From Flagellimonas maritima (GTDB taxonomy: Bacteria > Bacteroidota > Bacteroidia > Flavobacteriales > Flavobacteriaceae), in the NCBI RefSeq assembly GCF_003269425.1, contig NZ_CP030104.1, positions 2,816,001 to 2,880,000 of the forward strand: a DNA stretch of 64,000 bases, written 5' to 3'. Shown in pieces: positions 55,442-64,000 of the stretch (positions are counted from its first letter, which is position 1; the number at the start of each line of letters is the position of its first letter). The translations under genes were made by a program, and so were the position numbers. The notes under the pieces are model-generated. The model worked only from the letters and a program-made list of their open reading frames with translations. It was not told the origin of the DNA and ran no database searches.

Positions 55442-56719
55442 ATGCTACTTCGAGCAAGAGCGAAAAATTTCACCATAATATTTTTATTTCTCTTTCTATT
55501 TAAAGCATCAGCCTCTGTCATACTTATTCCAATGGACGCAGAGGGCCAAGAAAATCACCTAAAAGCTTACGGGATTACCTATTGGGTTCTTACCAAACAA
55601 CAGAAAGTACAATGGTTGCTGAACTATCGTGGAGGCTCTTTCTTGCTACCGGATGGCGAATCCATAAGAAAGGAATGTCAAATCCGCGGAGTATCTTTTG
55701 AGATACTCTCTGATGGGCAAGCAGAAAGTATTTTGGATGAGATCAGTAGCCCATCCCAAAACCAAGATGCAGTTATTTTGGAAAAAGCACCAAAAATAGC
55801 TGTGTATTCACCCAAAGGAAACCAACCTTGGGATGATGCGGTCACAATGGTGTTGACTTATGCTGAAATTCCATATGTAACCATTTATGATGAAGAGGTC
55901 CTGGATAACAAATTGGTCCTTTATGATTGGTTGCATTTGCATCACGAAGATTTTACGGGACAATACGGAAAATTCTATAGCGCTTATCGTGCAGCACCCT
56001 GGTACATTGAAAGTAAGGCCCAAGCTGAAAATTTGGCTCAAAAACTTGGATTCTCTAAAGTTTCTGAAGAAAAAAGGGCAGTAGCCCTAAATATCAGAAA
56101 TTACGTAATTGGGGGAGGGTTTATGTTTGCCATGTGTTCTGCAACGGACAGTTTTGATATTGCATTGGCAGCAGAAAATGTGGATATATGTGAGCCTATG
56201 TTTGATGGCGACCCGTCAGACGCCAACTATCAAGGTAAATTGGATTACAGCAAAACCTTTGCTTTTACCAATTTCATATTGGAACGAAACCCATTGCGCT
56301 ATGAATTTTCTTCCATTGACATGACCAATAAGAGAAGAAACGTACCAAAGGAGTCAGATTATTTCTCGTTGATGGAATTTTCTGCAAAATGGGACCCTGT
56401 CCCAACAATGTTGACCCAGAATCATACGACCTTGGTAAAAGGTTTTATGGGACAGACAACATCATTTACGCGAAATGAAGTTAAACCTACCGTAATGGTT
56501 TTGGGTGAGAATAAAATTAATGGTGAAGCCCGTTATATTCATGGAATTAAGGGAAAAGGCTTTTTCACCTTTTATGGTGGTCACGACCCAGAAGATTATC
56601 AACATAGGGTAGGTGACCCCAAAACTGAATTGGAATTACATCCAAACTCACCCGGTTACCGTTTAATATTGAATAACGTTCTTTTTCCAGCTGCTCGGAA
56701 AAAGAAACAGAAAACTTGA
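55442..56719 (+). CDS. Exported amidotransferase-like protein (often named asparagine synthetase B)
   Basis: This 425-residue protein opens with a basic stretch and a signal-like hydrophobic segment (FTIIFLFLFLFKASAS). The mature part has no AsnB motifs: there is no N-terminal Cys2 and no PP-loop SGGxDS. A glutamine amidotransferase/DJ-1-like core is suggested by VIGGGFMFAMCSATDSFDIA, where a Cys would be the nucleophile. I recall homologues directly behind dnaB in other flavobacteria, commonly named asparagine synthetase B. I prefer 'exported protein of amidotransferase-like fold'. The start is the ATG at 55442; earlier ATGs in frame overlap dnaB. Confidence 0.65.
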   Translation: MLLRARAKNFTIIFLFLFLFKASASVILIPMDAEGQENHLKAYGITYWVLTKQQKVQWLLNYRGGSFLLPDGESIRKECQIRGVSFEILSDGQAESILDEISSPSQNQDAVILEKAPKIAVYSPKGNQPWDDAVTMVLTYAEIPYVTIYDEEVLDNKLVLYDWLHLHHEDFTGQYGKFYSAYRAAPWYIESKAQAENLAQKLGFSKVSEEKRAVALNIRNYVIGGGFMFAMCSATDSFDIALAAENVDICEPMFDGDPSDANYQGKLDYSKTFAFTNFILERNPLRYEFSSIDMTNKRRNVPKESDYFSLMEFSAKWDPVPTMLTQNHTTLVKGFMGQTTSFTRNEVKPTVMVLGENKINGEARYIHGIKGKGFFTFYGGHDPEDYQHRVGDPKTELELHPNSPGYRLILNNVLFPAARKKKQKT

Positions 56720-56786
56720 TATAAGATTCTTACATTTCTCAGATGCGGTAAAGCAATCTTAAAAAAAACATGGAGAGTCCAGCTAA

Positions 56787-57188
56787 TTATCCCGCTTTAA
56801 CTGAAATGGATCTCTGTAAAAACGATTCCAAATGTTCTATACGTAAAGGTTTGGAAATGAAATTTTTCACATATCTTGAATATTCTTCGGATTTTTTCTT
56901 GTCCGCAGAATTTATAGATGAGGTTACCATTAAGACTTCGTAAGTAGTTGGGAAATTTTCAAGGTCCATAAACTCCAAAAACTCAAACCCTGTCATTTCT
57001 GGCATATTGATATCCAATAATATCAAGATTCTTTGACTTTTATCTTTTTTGAATCTAAGATCATCCAAGGCCAATTCAGGATTGGTAAAACTCTTTATTT
57101 TGTGCTCAAGTCCCAATTTCCTAAAATGAATAGTATTAATGGTGTTCACTAAATCTTCATCATCCACTAAATAAATTTCGCTGTACAT
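56787..57188 (-). CDS. Stand-alone receiver-domain response regulator (CheY-like)
   Basis: This 133-residue protein is one receiver domain with no output domain. Acidic pocket D9-D10, phosphoacceptor D59 (in ILLDINMPEMTG), T89/S90 and K113 (in FISKPLR) are all in place. It will be phosphorylated by a histidine kinase that is not encoded here, and passes the signal by protein contact. It lies alone on the minus strand, so the partner is unknown. Confidence 0.95.
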   Translation of the reverse strand: MYSEIYLVDDEDLVNTINTIHFRKLGLEHKIKSFTNPELALDDLRFKKDKSQRILILLDINMPEMTGFEFLEFMDLENFPTTYEVLMVTSSINSADKKKSEEYSRYVKNFISKPLRIEHLESFLQRSISVKAG

Positions 57189-57457
57189 AATACTTTAGTT
57201 TAATGTTTTGGTACATCAATATTAGCTTTTTGCAACATTGTACAATAAATTATGTTGTGAAATATTCTTTTTTGTATGTAAGAATTTATGTTAGGTCGAT
57301 TAAATAAAAATATAATCTCAAAAGAAAGAATAAATAATTGTTGTCCAGAATAGGAGAGTAAAATCAAAAAGCTGGTTTACACATGGAGGTCTTTTGATTA
57401 TTTTTTAGAAAAATCCAGAGTAAATTAATTGTGTAAACTATTGAAATTTCATTTGTA

Positions 57458-58252
57458 TCAAACAATTAATTTTTCCATGATTTTTTCAACACCAAATTCT
57501 TCATTACTCAAGGTTTCAAATTTTGCAGCTCTTTTCACATTGGGGTGTGCGTTGGCCATCGCAAAACTATAATTGGAGAGCTCTAGCATTTCCAAATCGT
57601 TATTGTAGTCTCCAAATACCATAATTTCATCAGAAGTGATTCCGTAAGTCCCCATTAATTTTTCTAAAGCAAAACCTTTATGCGCATTTATGTGGGACAC
57701 ATCGACCCAATTAGCACCGGACACTTTTACTTTTAAGGATTTTTCAAGATGTTTCACTTTTGGATAAATATATTCTTCTGAATTTTCAAAGTGATAAATC
57801 GCAATTTTTAAAATCTCATCTTTTACAATTGCTTGATTGTCCACTACTTTGAACGCAGTATAATATTCTTGGAGCATTTTAAGAAACTTACTTGAACTTC
57901 CAGTAACATATGCCGTATCCTTACTGCATAATACGGGATAGGCGCCAGGAACGTTGGAAAGTATTTGTAGAATATTATGTACGCTTTTTTTTTCTAGAGG
58001 AGTTGTTAATAGCACAGAATTGTTTTTCCTGATATATGCTCCATTCTCCGCTATAAAATAAATATCGTCTTTAATACTTGAAAGCTTGTCCAACATACTA
58101 TGATATTGCCTTCCACTTGCCGCAACAAACTGTATGTTTTTTTGTTTGAGTTCATTAAAAATCTCAAAGAAACGGTCACTTACTTCATGCTTTGAATTTA
58201 ATAGCGTACCGTCCATATCTGTGACGACCATTCTTATCTTTGATAAATCCAT
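57458..58252 (-). CDS. HAD-superfamily Cof-type sugar-phosphate phosphatase
   Basis: This 264-residue phosphatase has motif I VVTDMDGTLLNS, motif II VAASGRQYHSM, a cap domain of the C2B (Cof) type and motif III-IV ending VFGDYNNDLEMLELSNYSFAMANAHPNVK. Cof-type enzymes dephosphorylate small sugar phosphates or cofactors such as pyridoxal phosphate. It precedes the divergent YjbQ gene with only 71 nt between the two starts. The substrate cannot be told. Confidence 0.93.
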   Translation of the reverse strand: MDLSKIRMVVTDMDGTLLNSKHEVSDRFFEIFNELKQKNIQFVAASGRQYHSMLDKLSSIKDDIYFIAENGAYIRKNNSVLLTTPLEKKSVHNILQILSNVPGAYPVLCSKDTAYVTGSSSKFLKMLQEYYTAFKVVDNQAIVKDEILKIAIYHFENSEEYIYPKVKHLEKSLKVKVSGANWVDVSHINAHKGFALEKLMGTYGITSDEIMVFGDYNNDLEMLELSNYSFAMANAHPNVKRAAKFETLSNEEFGVEKIMEKLIV

Positions 58253-58269
58253 TCTCTAAATTAAAGCTG

Positions 58270-58277
58270 CAAAGGTA
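58270..58277 (-). promoter_or_regulatory. -7 box of the HAD phosphatase gene
   Basis: On the minus strand the site reads TACCTTTG, a full match to TAnnTTTG, 17 nt before the ATG of the phosphatase gene. No good -33 TTG is seen. Confidence 0.4.
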
Positions 58278-58323
58278 TGGGTTGATTTATTAACGATGTA
58301 AACTTTATATTAATTTCACAACT

Positions 58324-58746
58324 ATGAAGAGCTACCAATCCGAAATACATTTAAAGCCATATCCCAGGGGTTTCCATTTAATAACAGATACTATTATAGC
58401 TAGTTTAAATGAAATAAAGAATATTCAATCCGGAATATTGCATATATTCATAAAACATACTTCGGCAAGCATTACGATTAACGAGAATGCTGACCCAACC
58501 GTACGTACAGATTTTGAAAGCCATATGAATATAATGATACCTGAAAATGCGCCATATTATTTTCATGTGTATGAGGGTCCTGATGACATGCCGGCACATA
58601 TAAAAGCGTCATTGTTGGGTAGTTCGGTGCAAATTCCAATAACAAGAGGCAAATTGAATCTTGGTACTTGGCAGGGTATCTATCTTTGTGAGCATCGAGA
58701 CAATGCCAATGGAAGAAAACTTGTATTAACAAGCTTTGGAGCTTAA
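58324..58746 (+). CDS. YjbQ/UPF0047-family protein (secondary thiamine-phosphate synthase type)
   Basis: This 140-residue protein of the YjbQ family shows HTSASITINENADPTVRTDF and LGTWQGIYLCEHRD, the two conserved blocks. YjbQ can replace thiamine-phosphate synthase at low activity in vitro, and is conserved widely; its true role is unsettled. It is divergent from the HAD phosphatase gene and has its own terminator. Confidence 0.93.
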   Translation: MKSYQSEIHLKPYPRGFHLITDTIIASLNEIKNIQSGILHIFIKHTSASITINENADPTVRTDFESHMNIMIPENAPYYFHVYEGPDDMPAHIKASLLGSSVQIPITRGKLNLGTWQGIYLCEHRDNANGRKLVLTSFGA

Positions 58747-58764
58747 TATTAATGCACTAAAAGA

Positions 58765-58792
58765 AAAAAACCGCTCATTTAGGCGGTTTTTT
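58765..58792. terminator. Two-way terminator between yjbQ and rplT
   Basis: AAAAAACCGC pairs with GCGGTTTTTT around the 8-nt loop TCATTTAG. It serves yjbQ on the plus strand and the ribosomal-protein operon on the minus strand. Confidence 0.9.
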
Positions 58793-58815
58793 CAAGTGGG
58801 ATAGAATTTTGATTC

Positions 58816-59160
58816 TTATTTTATGCTATTCACTATTGCTTTGAAAGCATCAGGATGATTCATGGCCAAATCGGCAAGAACTTTTCTGTTCAGTTCTATA
58901 CCATTGGATTTTATCTTCCCCATGAATTGTGAATAAGACATTCCGTGCATTCTTGCCCCTGCATTGATACGGGTTATCCAAAGTGCGCGGAAATTGCGTT
59001 TTTTGTTTCTTCTGTCACGGTAGGCATAAAGCATTGCTTTTTCTACCGCATTTTTGGCTACTGTCCAGACATTTTTACGTCTTCCAAAATAACCTTTTGC
59101 TTGCTTCATCACTTTTTTTCTTCTAGCTCTAGAAGCAACTGAATTTACTGATCTTGGCAT
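58816..59160 (-). CDS. rplT: 50S ribosomal protein L20
   Basis: This 114-residue basic protein begins [20 protein letters not shown] and contains [44 protein letters not shown] and a C-terminal globular part ([16 protein letters not shown]), all standard for L20. It binds 23S rRNA early in 50S assembly. It is the last gene of thrS-infC-rpmI-rplT. The 90-nt gap to rpmI is a place where L20 could act on its own messenger. Confidence 0.97.
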   Translation of the reverse strand: MPRSVNSVASRARRKKVMKQAKGYFGRRKNVWTVAKNAVEKAMLYAYRDRRNKKRNFRALWITRINAGARMHGMSYSQFMGKIKSNGIELNRKVLADLAMNHPDAFKAIVNSIK

Positions 59161-59250
59161 AATGTTTAATTTTTTTTGTAGTAGGCGGTCGTTTTTGACA
59201 CTTTTAAAAGCCCGACTCCATGGTTAATAATAATTTACCGTAATGAACAA

Positions 59251-59448
59251 TTATTTCAAACGTAATTGTTCTTTAATATTGTTGACGTCTGCTTCATGTA
59301 CCAAAGTAGAATGAGTCAACTTAAGCTTACGCTTTTTTGATTTTTTAGTCAGAATATGACTTTTAAAAGCGTGCTTTCTTTTTATTTTACCAGTTCCCGT
59401 AAGCTTAAAACGCTTTTTGGCACTGGATTTTGTTTTCATTTTAGGCAT
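59251..59448 (-). CDS. rpmI: 50S ribosomal protein L35
   Basis: This 65-residue, very basic protein begins [20 protein letters not shown] and continues with [20 protein letters not shown], the L35 pattern. It is part of the large ribosomal subunit. It lies between infC (56 nt gap) and rplT, as in most bacteria. Confidence 0.97.
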   Translation of the reverse strand: MPKMKTKSSAKKRFKLTGTGKIKRKHAFKSHILTKKSKKRKLKLTHSTLVHEADVNNIKEQLRLK

Positions 59449-59504
59449 TTTCTCCTCTTTAATATATTAAACCGAAAAATTTCGGTATCCCACTCATTGA
59501 TTTA

Positions 59505-60059
59505 TTACTTCTTCGTTTTAGGGGCAATGAACATCGTCATTCGTTTACCCTCCAATTTTGGCATCTGCTCAACTTTTCCAAGTTCTTCAAGTTCTTGGGC
59601 CAATTTTAATAAAAGTATTTCTCCCTGGTCTTTATAAACAATTGACCGTCCCTTAAAAAATACATATGCCTTGAGCTTGGCGCCATCTTTTAGGAATTTT
59701 TCGGCATGCCGCTTCTTAAATTCATAATCATGGTCATCAGTTTGCGGACCAAACCGTATTTCTTTTACAATTACTTTTGTGGCTTTGGCCTTCATTGCCT
59801 TGTCACGTTTCTTTTGCTCATAAAGAAACTTTTTGTAATCGATAACTTTACAGACCGGTGGATTTGCTTTTGGTGAAATCTCAACCAAATCCAATTCCAG
59901 TTCCTGTGCCTTTTCCAAAGCTTTTCTGATAGGATAAACACCTATCTCTACATTATCTCCCACCAATCTTACCTCAGGTGCAAGAATTTTTTCATTGATG
60001 TTATGGGGATTTTTGTTTTCTCGTCTTGGTTGGGGCCTAAATCTTCTTCGTATTGCTAT
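59505..60059 (-). CDS. infC: Translation initiation factor IF-3, with apparent AUA start codon
   Basis: This factor keeps subunits apart and proofreads start codons. The IF-3 N-domain ([20 protein letters not shown]) and C-domain ([20 protein letters not shown], then [15 protein letters not shown]) are complete. The family-typical beginning [19 protein letters not shown] is in frame, but no ATG, GTG or TTG precedes it: upstream the frame holds only GTC and then a TAA stop (60063-60065). The best start is ATA at 60057-60059, giving 184 residues. A rare start codon, like AUU in E. coli, lets IF-3 limit its own synthesis. The TTG at 59966 would cut off part of the N-domain. Confidence 0.9.
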   Translation of the reverse strand: MAIRRRFRPQPRRENKNPHNINEKILAPEVRLVGDNVEIGVYPIRKALEKAQELELDLVEISPKANPPVCKVIDYKKFLYEQKKRDKAMKAKATKVIVKEIRFGPQTDDHDYEFKKRHAEKFLKDGAKLKAYVFFKGRSIVYKDQGEILLLKLAQELEELGKVEQMPKLEGKRMTMFIAPKTKK

Positions 60060-60090
60060 GACTTATACTTTTTAATTAAACTAAATTTTG

Positions 60091-62031
60091 TTAAAACGAC
60101 TTTAAGGTACTATTTATTTCAGTGGATACCAAGTCGGAAAAATTATCAATACTTAAACTTCCCACATCTTCGCCTCCATGTCTTCTTACGGACACTGTTT
60201 TAGATGCTTCTTCTTGCTCACCGACAATGAGCATGAACGGAATTTTTTTTAGTTCCGCTTCACGGATTTTCTTACCAACAGTCTCGTTCCTATTATCAAT
60301 GAGCGCGCGAATTTCGTGATTTTCTAAAGAACTTAAAACTTTTTCTGCATATTTTTCATGTTTCTCGCTGACGGGCAACAATATAGCTTGCATTGGAATA
60401 AGCCATAATGGGAAGTTACCTCCAGTATGCTCAAGCAACAACGCCACAAAACGTTCCATACTTCCAAAAGGTGCCCTGTGTATCATAACGGGCCTGTGCA
60501 GTTCGTTGTCACTACCTTTATAAGTGAGGTCAAAACGCTCAGGGAGTGTATAATCAACTTGAATTGTACCCAATTGCCATTGTCTTCCCAAGGCATCTTT
60601 GATCATAAAGTCCAACTTTGGACCATAAAATGCTGCTTCGCCGCTTTCAATTACATAATCCATCCCCTTTTCTTCGGCCGCTTCTATGATTGCTTTTTCA
60701 GCATTGTCCCAATTTTCAACAGAACCTATATATTTTTCTGGCTTATTTAAATCTCTTACCGAAACTTGAGCGGTGAAATTTTCAAACCCTAAAGAGCCCA
60801 ATACATAAAGAGTTAGGTCTATAACATTTTTAAACTCTTCATTTATCTGGTCTGGTGTACAAAAAATATGCGCATCATCTTGTGTAAAACCCCTAACTCT
60901 TGTAAGACCATGCAATTCACCACTTTGTTCATATCTATAGACAGTACCAAATTCCGCATACCGTTTGGGCAAATCCTTATAACTAAAAGGGCTACTATTG
61001 TAAATTTCACAATGGTGCGGGCAGTTCATTGGCTTCAAAAGAAACTCCTCCTCATCTTTTGGTGTACGTATGGGCTGAAAACTATCTTCACCATATTTTG
61101 CATAATGTCCTGAAGTTACATAAAGCTCTTTTTGTCCAATATGTGGAGTAACGACCATTTCGTAACCTGCTTTTTTCTGGGCTTTCTTTAAAAATTGTTC
61201 TAAACGTTCTCTAAGTGCAGCACCATTTGGTAACCATAATGGAAGACCTTGTCCAACCTTTTTGGAAAAAGTGAACAATTCCAATTCCTTTCCCAGTTTT
61301 CTATGGTCTCTTTTTTTCGCCTCTTCTAATAATTCTAGATATTCAGTTAAATCTTTTTGTTTGGGAAAAGAAATCCCGTAAACTCTTGTTAGTTGTTTGT
61401 TGTTTTCATCACCCCTCCAATATGCACCTGCAACACTCAGTATTTTTATTGCCTTAATGATTCCCGTGTTCGGAATATGACCACCCCTACATAGATCGGT
61501 AAATGTGTCATGGTCACAAAAAGTGATAGTGCCATCCTCCAAGTTTTCAATGAGCTCAATCTTGTATTCATTATTTTGATTTTTATAAAAATTGAGAGCG
61601 TTTTTTTTAGAAACGCTTCTCATTTTATAATCATGCTTGCCCCTAGCAATTTCCAAAGCTTTCTTTTCTATTTCTGGAAAATCTTTTTCAGAAATGGAAT
61701 GCTCTCCAAAATCAACATCATAATAAAAACCATTTTCAATTGCTGGCCCTATGGTGAGTTTAATATTAGGGTATAACTCTTCTAGTGCTTGGGCAACAAC
61801 GTGGGAAGTGGAATGCCAAAAAGCTTTTTTCCCTTCTTCGTTTTGCCATGTATATAATATAAGTGTTCCATCTTCATTAAGAGGTGTGCTTGTTTCAACA
61901 ATGGTATCATTGAATTTTGCTGAAATAACATTTCTGGCCAACCCCTCACTAATACTTTTTGCAATTTCCATTGGGGTAGTATTTTCAGAAATTTTTTTTA
62001 TTGCGCCATCTGGCAATGTAATTTCAATCAT
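60091..62031 (-). CDS. thrS: Threonyl-tRNA synthetase
   Basis: This 646-residue class II enzyme charges tRNA-Thr. It has the TGS domain (residues 1-62), the editing domain with [16 protein letters not shown] (HxxxH), the catalytic core with [13 protein letters not shown] (zinc Cys and His), the class II motifs [22 protein letters not shown] and [12 protein letters not shown], and the anticodon-binding C-domain. The start ATG has a visible AAGGAG Shine-Dalgarno sequence (62036-62042), uncommon in this phylum. It leads the operon with infC, 31 nt away. Confidence 0.97.
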   Translation of the reverse strand: MIEITLPDGAIKKISENTTPMEIAKSISEGLARNVISAKFNDTIVETSTPLNEDGTLILYTWQNEEGKKAFWHSTSHVVAQALEELYPNIKLTIGPAIENGFYYDVDFGEHSISEKDFPEIEKKALEIARGKHDYKMRSVSKKNALNFYKNQNNEYKIELIENLEDGTITFCDHDTFTDLCRGGHIPNTGIIKAIKILSVAGAYWRGDENNKQLTRVYGISFPKQKDLTEYLELLEEAKKRDHRKLGKELELFTFSKKVGQGLPLWLPNGAALRERLEQFLKKAQKKAGYEMVVTPHIGQKELYVTSGHYAKYGEDSFQPIRTPKDEEEFLLKPMNCPHHCEIYNSSPFSYKDLPKRYAEFGTVYRYEQSGELHGLTRVRGFTQDDAHIFCTPDQINEEFKNVIDLTLYVLGSLGFENFTAQVSVRDLNKPEKYIGSVENWDNAEKAIIEAAEEKGMDYVIESGEAAFYGPKLDFMIKDALGRQWQLGTIQVDYTLPERFDLTYKGSDNELHRPVMIHRAPFGSMERFVALLLEHTGGNFPLWLIPMQAILLPVSEKHEKYAEKVLSSLENHEIRALIDNRNETVGKKIREAELKKIPFMLIVGEQEEASKTVSVRRHGGEDVGSLSIDNFSDLVSTEINSTLKSF

Positions 62032-62058
62032 TTGTTCTCCTTATTTTGGATAGGGGAG

Positions 62059-62089
62059 CAAAGATACTATCTTGAGTTGATGCCTACAA
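62059..62089 (-). promoter_or_regulatory. Promoter of the thrS-infC-rpmI-rplT operon
   Basis: On the minus strand TTG (62087-62089), 20 nt, TATCTTTG (62059-62066) fully matches the Bacteroidota consensus, 27 nt before the thrS ATG. Confidence 0.75.
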
Positions 62090-62239
62090 TAGCTGACGCT
62101 TTCAAATAGCATAAGCCTTTATAATCAATTAATTGCCCATATGTATAACTGAATTTTTACATTTAAACTTTCATTTTTAATTATAATAAATTGATTTTTA
62201 GATAATTGCATTTTTTTTGATTTTTTTTTTGAATTTGTG

Positions 62240-62270
62240 TTGTGGTATCATTTAAACCTGTTTATATTTG
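62240..62270 (+). promoter_or_regulatory. Promoter of the rRNA operon
   Basis: TTG (62240-62242), 20 nt, TATATTTG (62263-62270) is a full consensus match, preceded by a run of T and A residues that may act as an UP-like element. It stands about 200 nt before the 16S rRNA. Confidence 0.8.
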
Positions 62271-62315
62271 CACCCGCTTAGCTGATAAGGTTGGGCGCTG
62301 TAAGAGGGTAGATAG

Positions 62316-62339
62316 GTCCCGTTTCGGGGCTGTTTTTTT
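62316..62339 (+). terminator. Terminator-like hairpin in the rRNA leader
   Basis: GTCCCG and CGGGGC form a 6-bp stem (one G-T pair) with loop TTT, followed 2 nt later by seven T residues. It lies about 40 nt into the rRNA leader, between the promoter and 16S. Confidence 0.5.
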
Positions 62340-62466
62340 CTTTTTCGGATTCAAGAAGTTCATTTGACATATTGTATAGACAGCGTAAAAGAGAACACAA
62401 GGAACCATTTTGATGCGGGGGACTCGGTCATTGTCCAAGGTAGTTGGATAGATATTTAACGATAGA

Positions 62467-63989
<1,523 letters not shown>

Positions 63990-64000
63990 AGAGAAGAGAC

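Overview
The window is a chromosomal segment of a marine-type member of the Bacteroidota, family Flavobacteriaceae. The evidence is a flavobacterial 16S rRNA gene at the right end, promoters of the Bacteroidota form (TTG, 17-23 nt, TAnnTTTG), SusC/SusD and TonB receptors, DUF4249, head-GIN and other phylum-typical families, a split transketolase, and a crt gene set of the type known from myxol-producing flavobacteria. The genus cannot be fixed from the sequence alone; the Muricauda/Maribacter lineage is my guess.

Layout. 1-4000 (minus): a partial multi-spanning DUF2339 protein, a class A beta-lactamase-like lipoprotein, a small unknown protein and an SRPBCC protein. 4082-7345 (plus): an operon of two SurA/PpiC-type chaperones and a MoxR ATPase, then aconitase. 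9792-17420: a carotenoid locus. A minus-strand operon (CarH-like MerR regulator, crtI, crtB, crtZ, crtD, cruF) faces a plus-strand operon (two TlpA-like proteins, then a CrtA-type carotenoid 2-hydroxylase). Together they supply most steps of myxol/saproxanthin synthesis; crtE and a lycopene cyclase are not in the window. A tRNA-Leu and a small restriction-modification module follow.

19758-27021 is an ECF sigma/anti-sigma locus with surface proteins: a head-GIN lipoprotein, an outer-membrane barrel, a DUF4097-like protein and a TonB receptor/DUF4249 pair. Three intergenic regions here share one promoter form, TGCAACC-N16-GTCYWT, which very likely marks the regulon of this sigma factor.

27475-43715 is a catabolic island. 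SusC/SusD, two class III aminotransferases, two aldehyde dehydrogenases, an M20 N-carbamoyl hydrolase, an exported agmatine deiminase-family lipoprotein, a serine hydrolase, an NhaC-type antiporter and an Lrp/AsnC regulator could together convert agmatine (or a related guanidino compound) through putrescine and GABA to succinate.

43892-62031 is mostly housekeeping: tRNA-Lys, shikimate kinase, a PRTase, an S4 protein, an FKBP-type lipoprotein, transketolase halves, tgt, an LptF/G-type permease, accA, dnaB, an exported amidotransferase-like protein, a lone receiver domain, a HAD phosphatase, YjbQ, and the thrS-infC-rpmI-rplT operon. infC appears to start at a non-canonical AUA codon. The window ends with an rrn promoter, a leader carrying a terminator-like hairpin, and a full 16S rRNA gene; the rest of the rrn operon lies beyond the window. 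No CRISPR array, transposase or prophage gene was seen.
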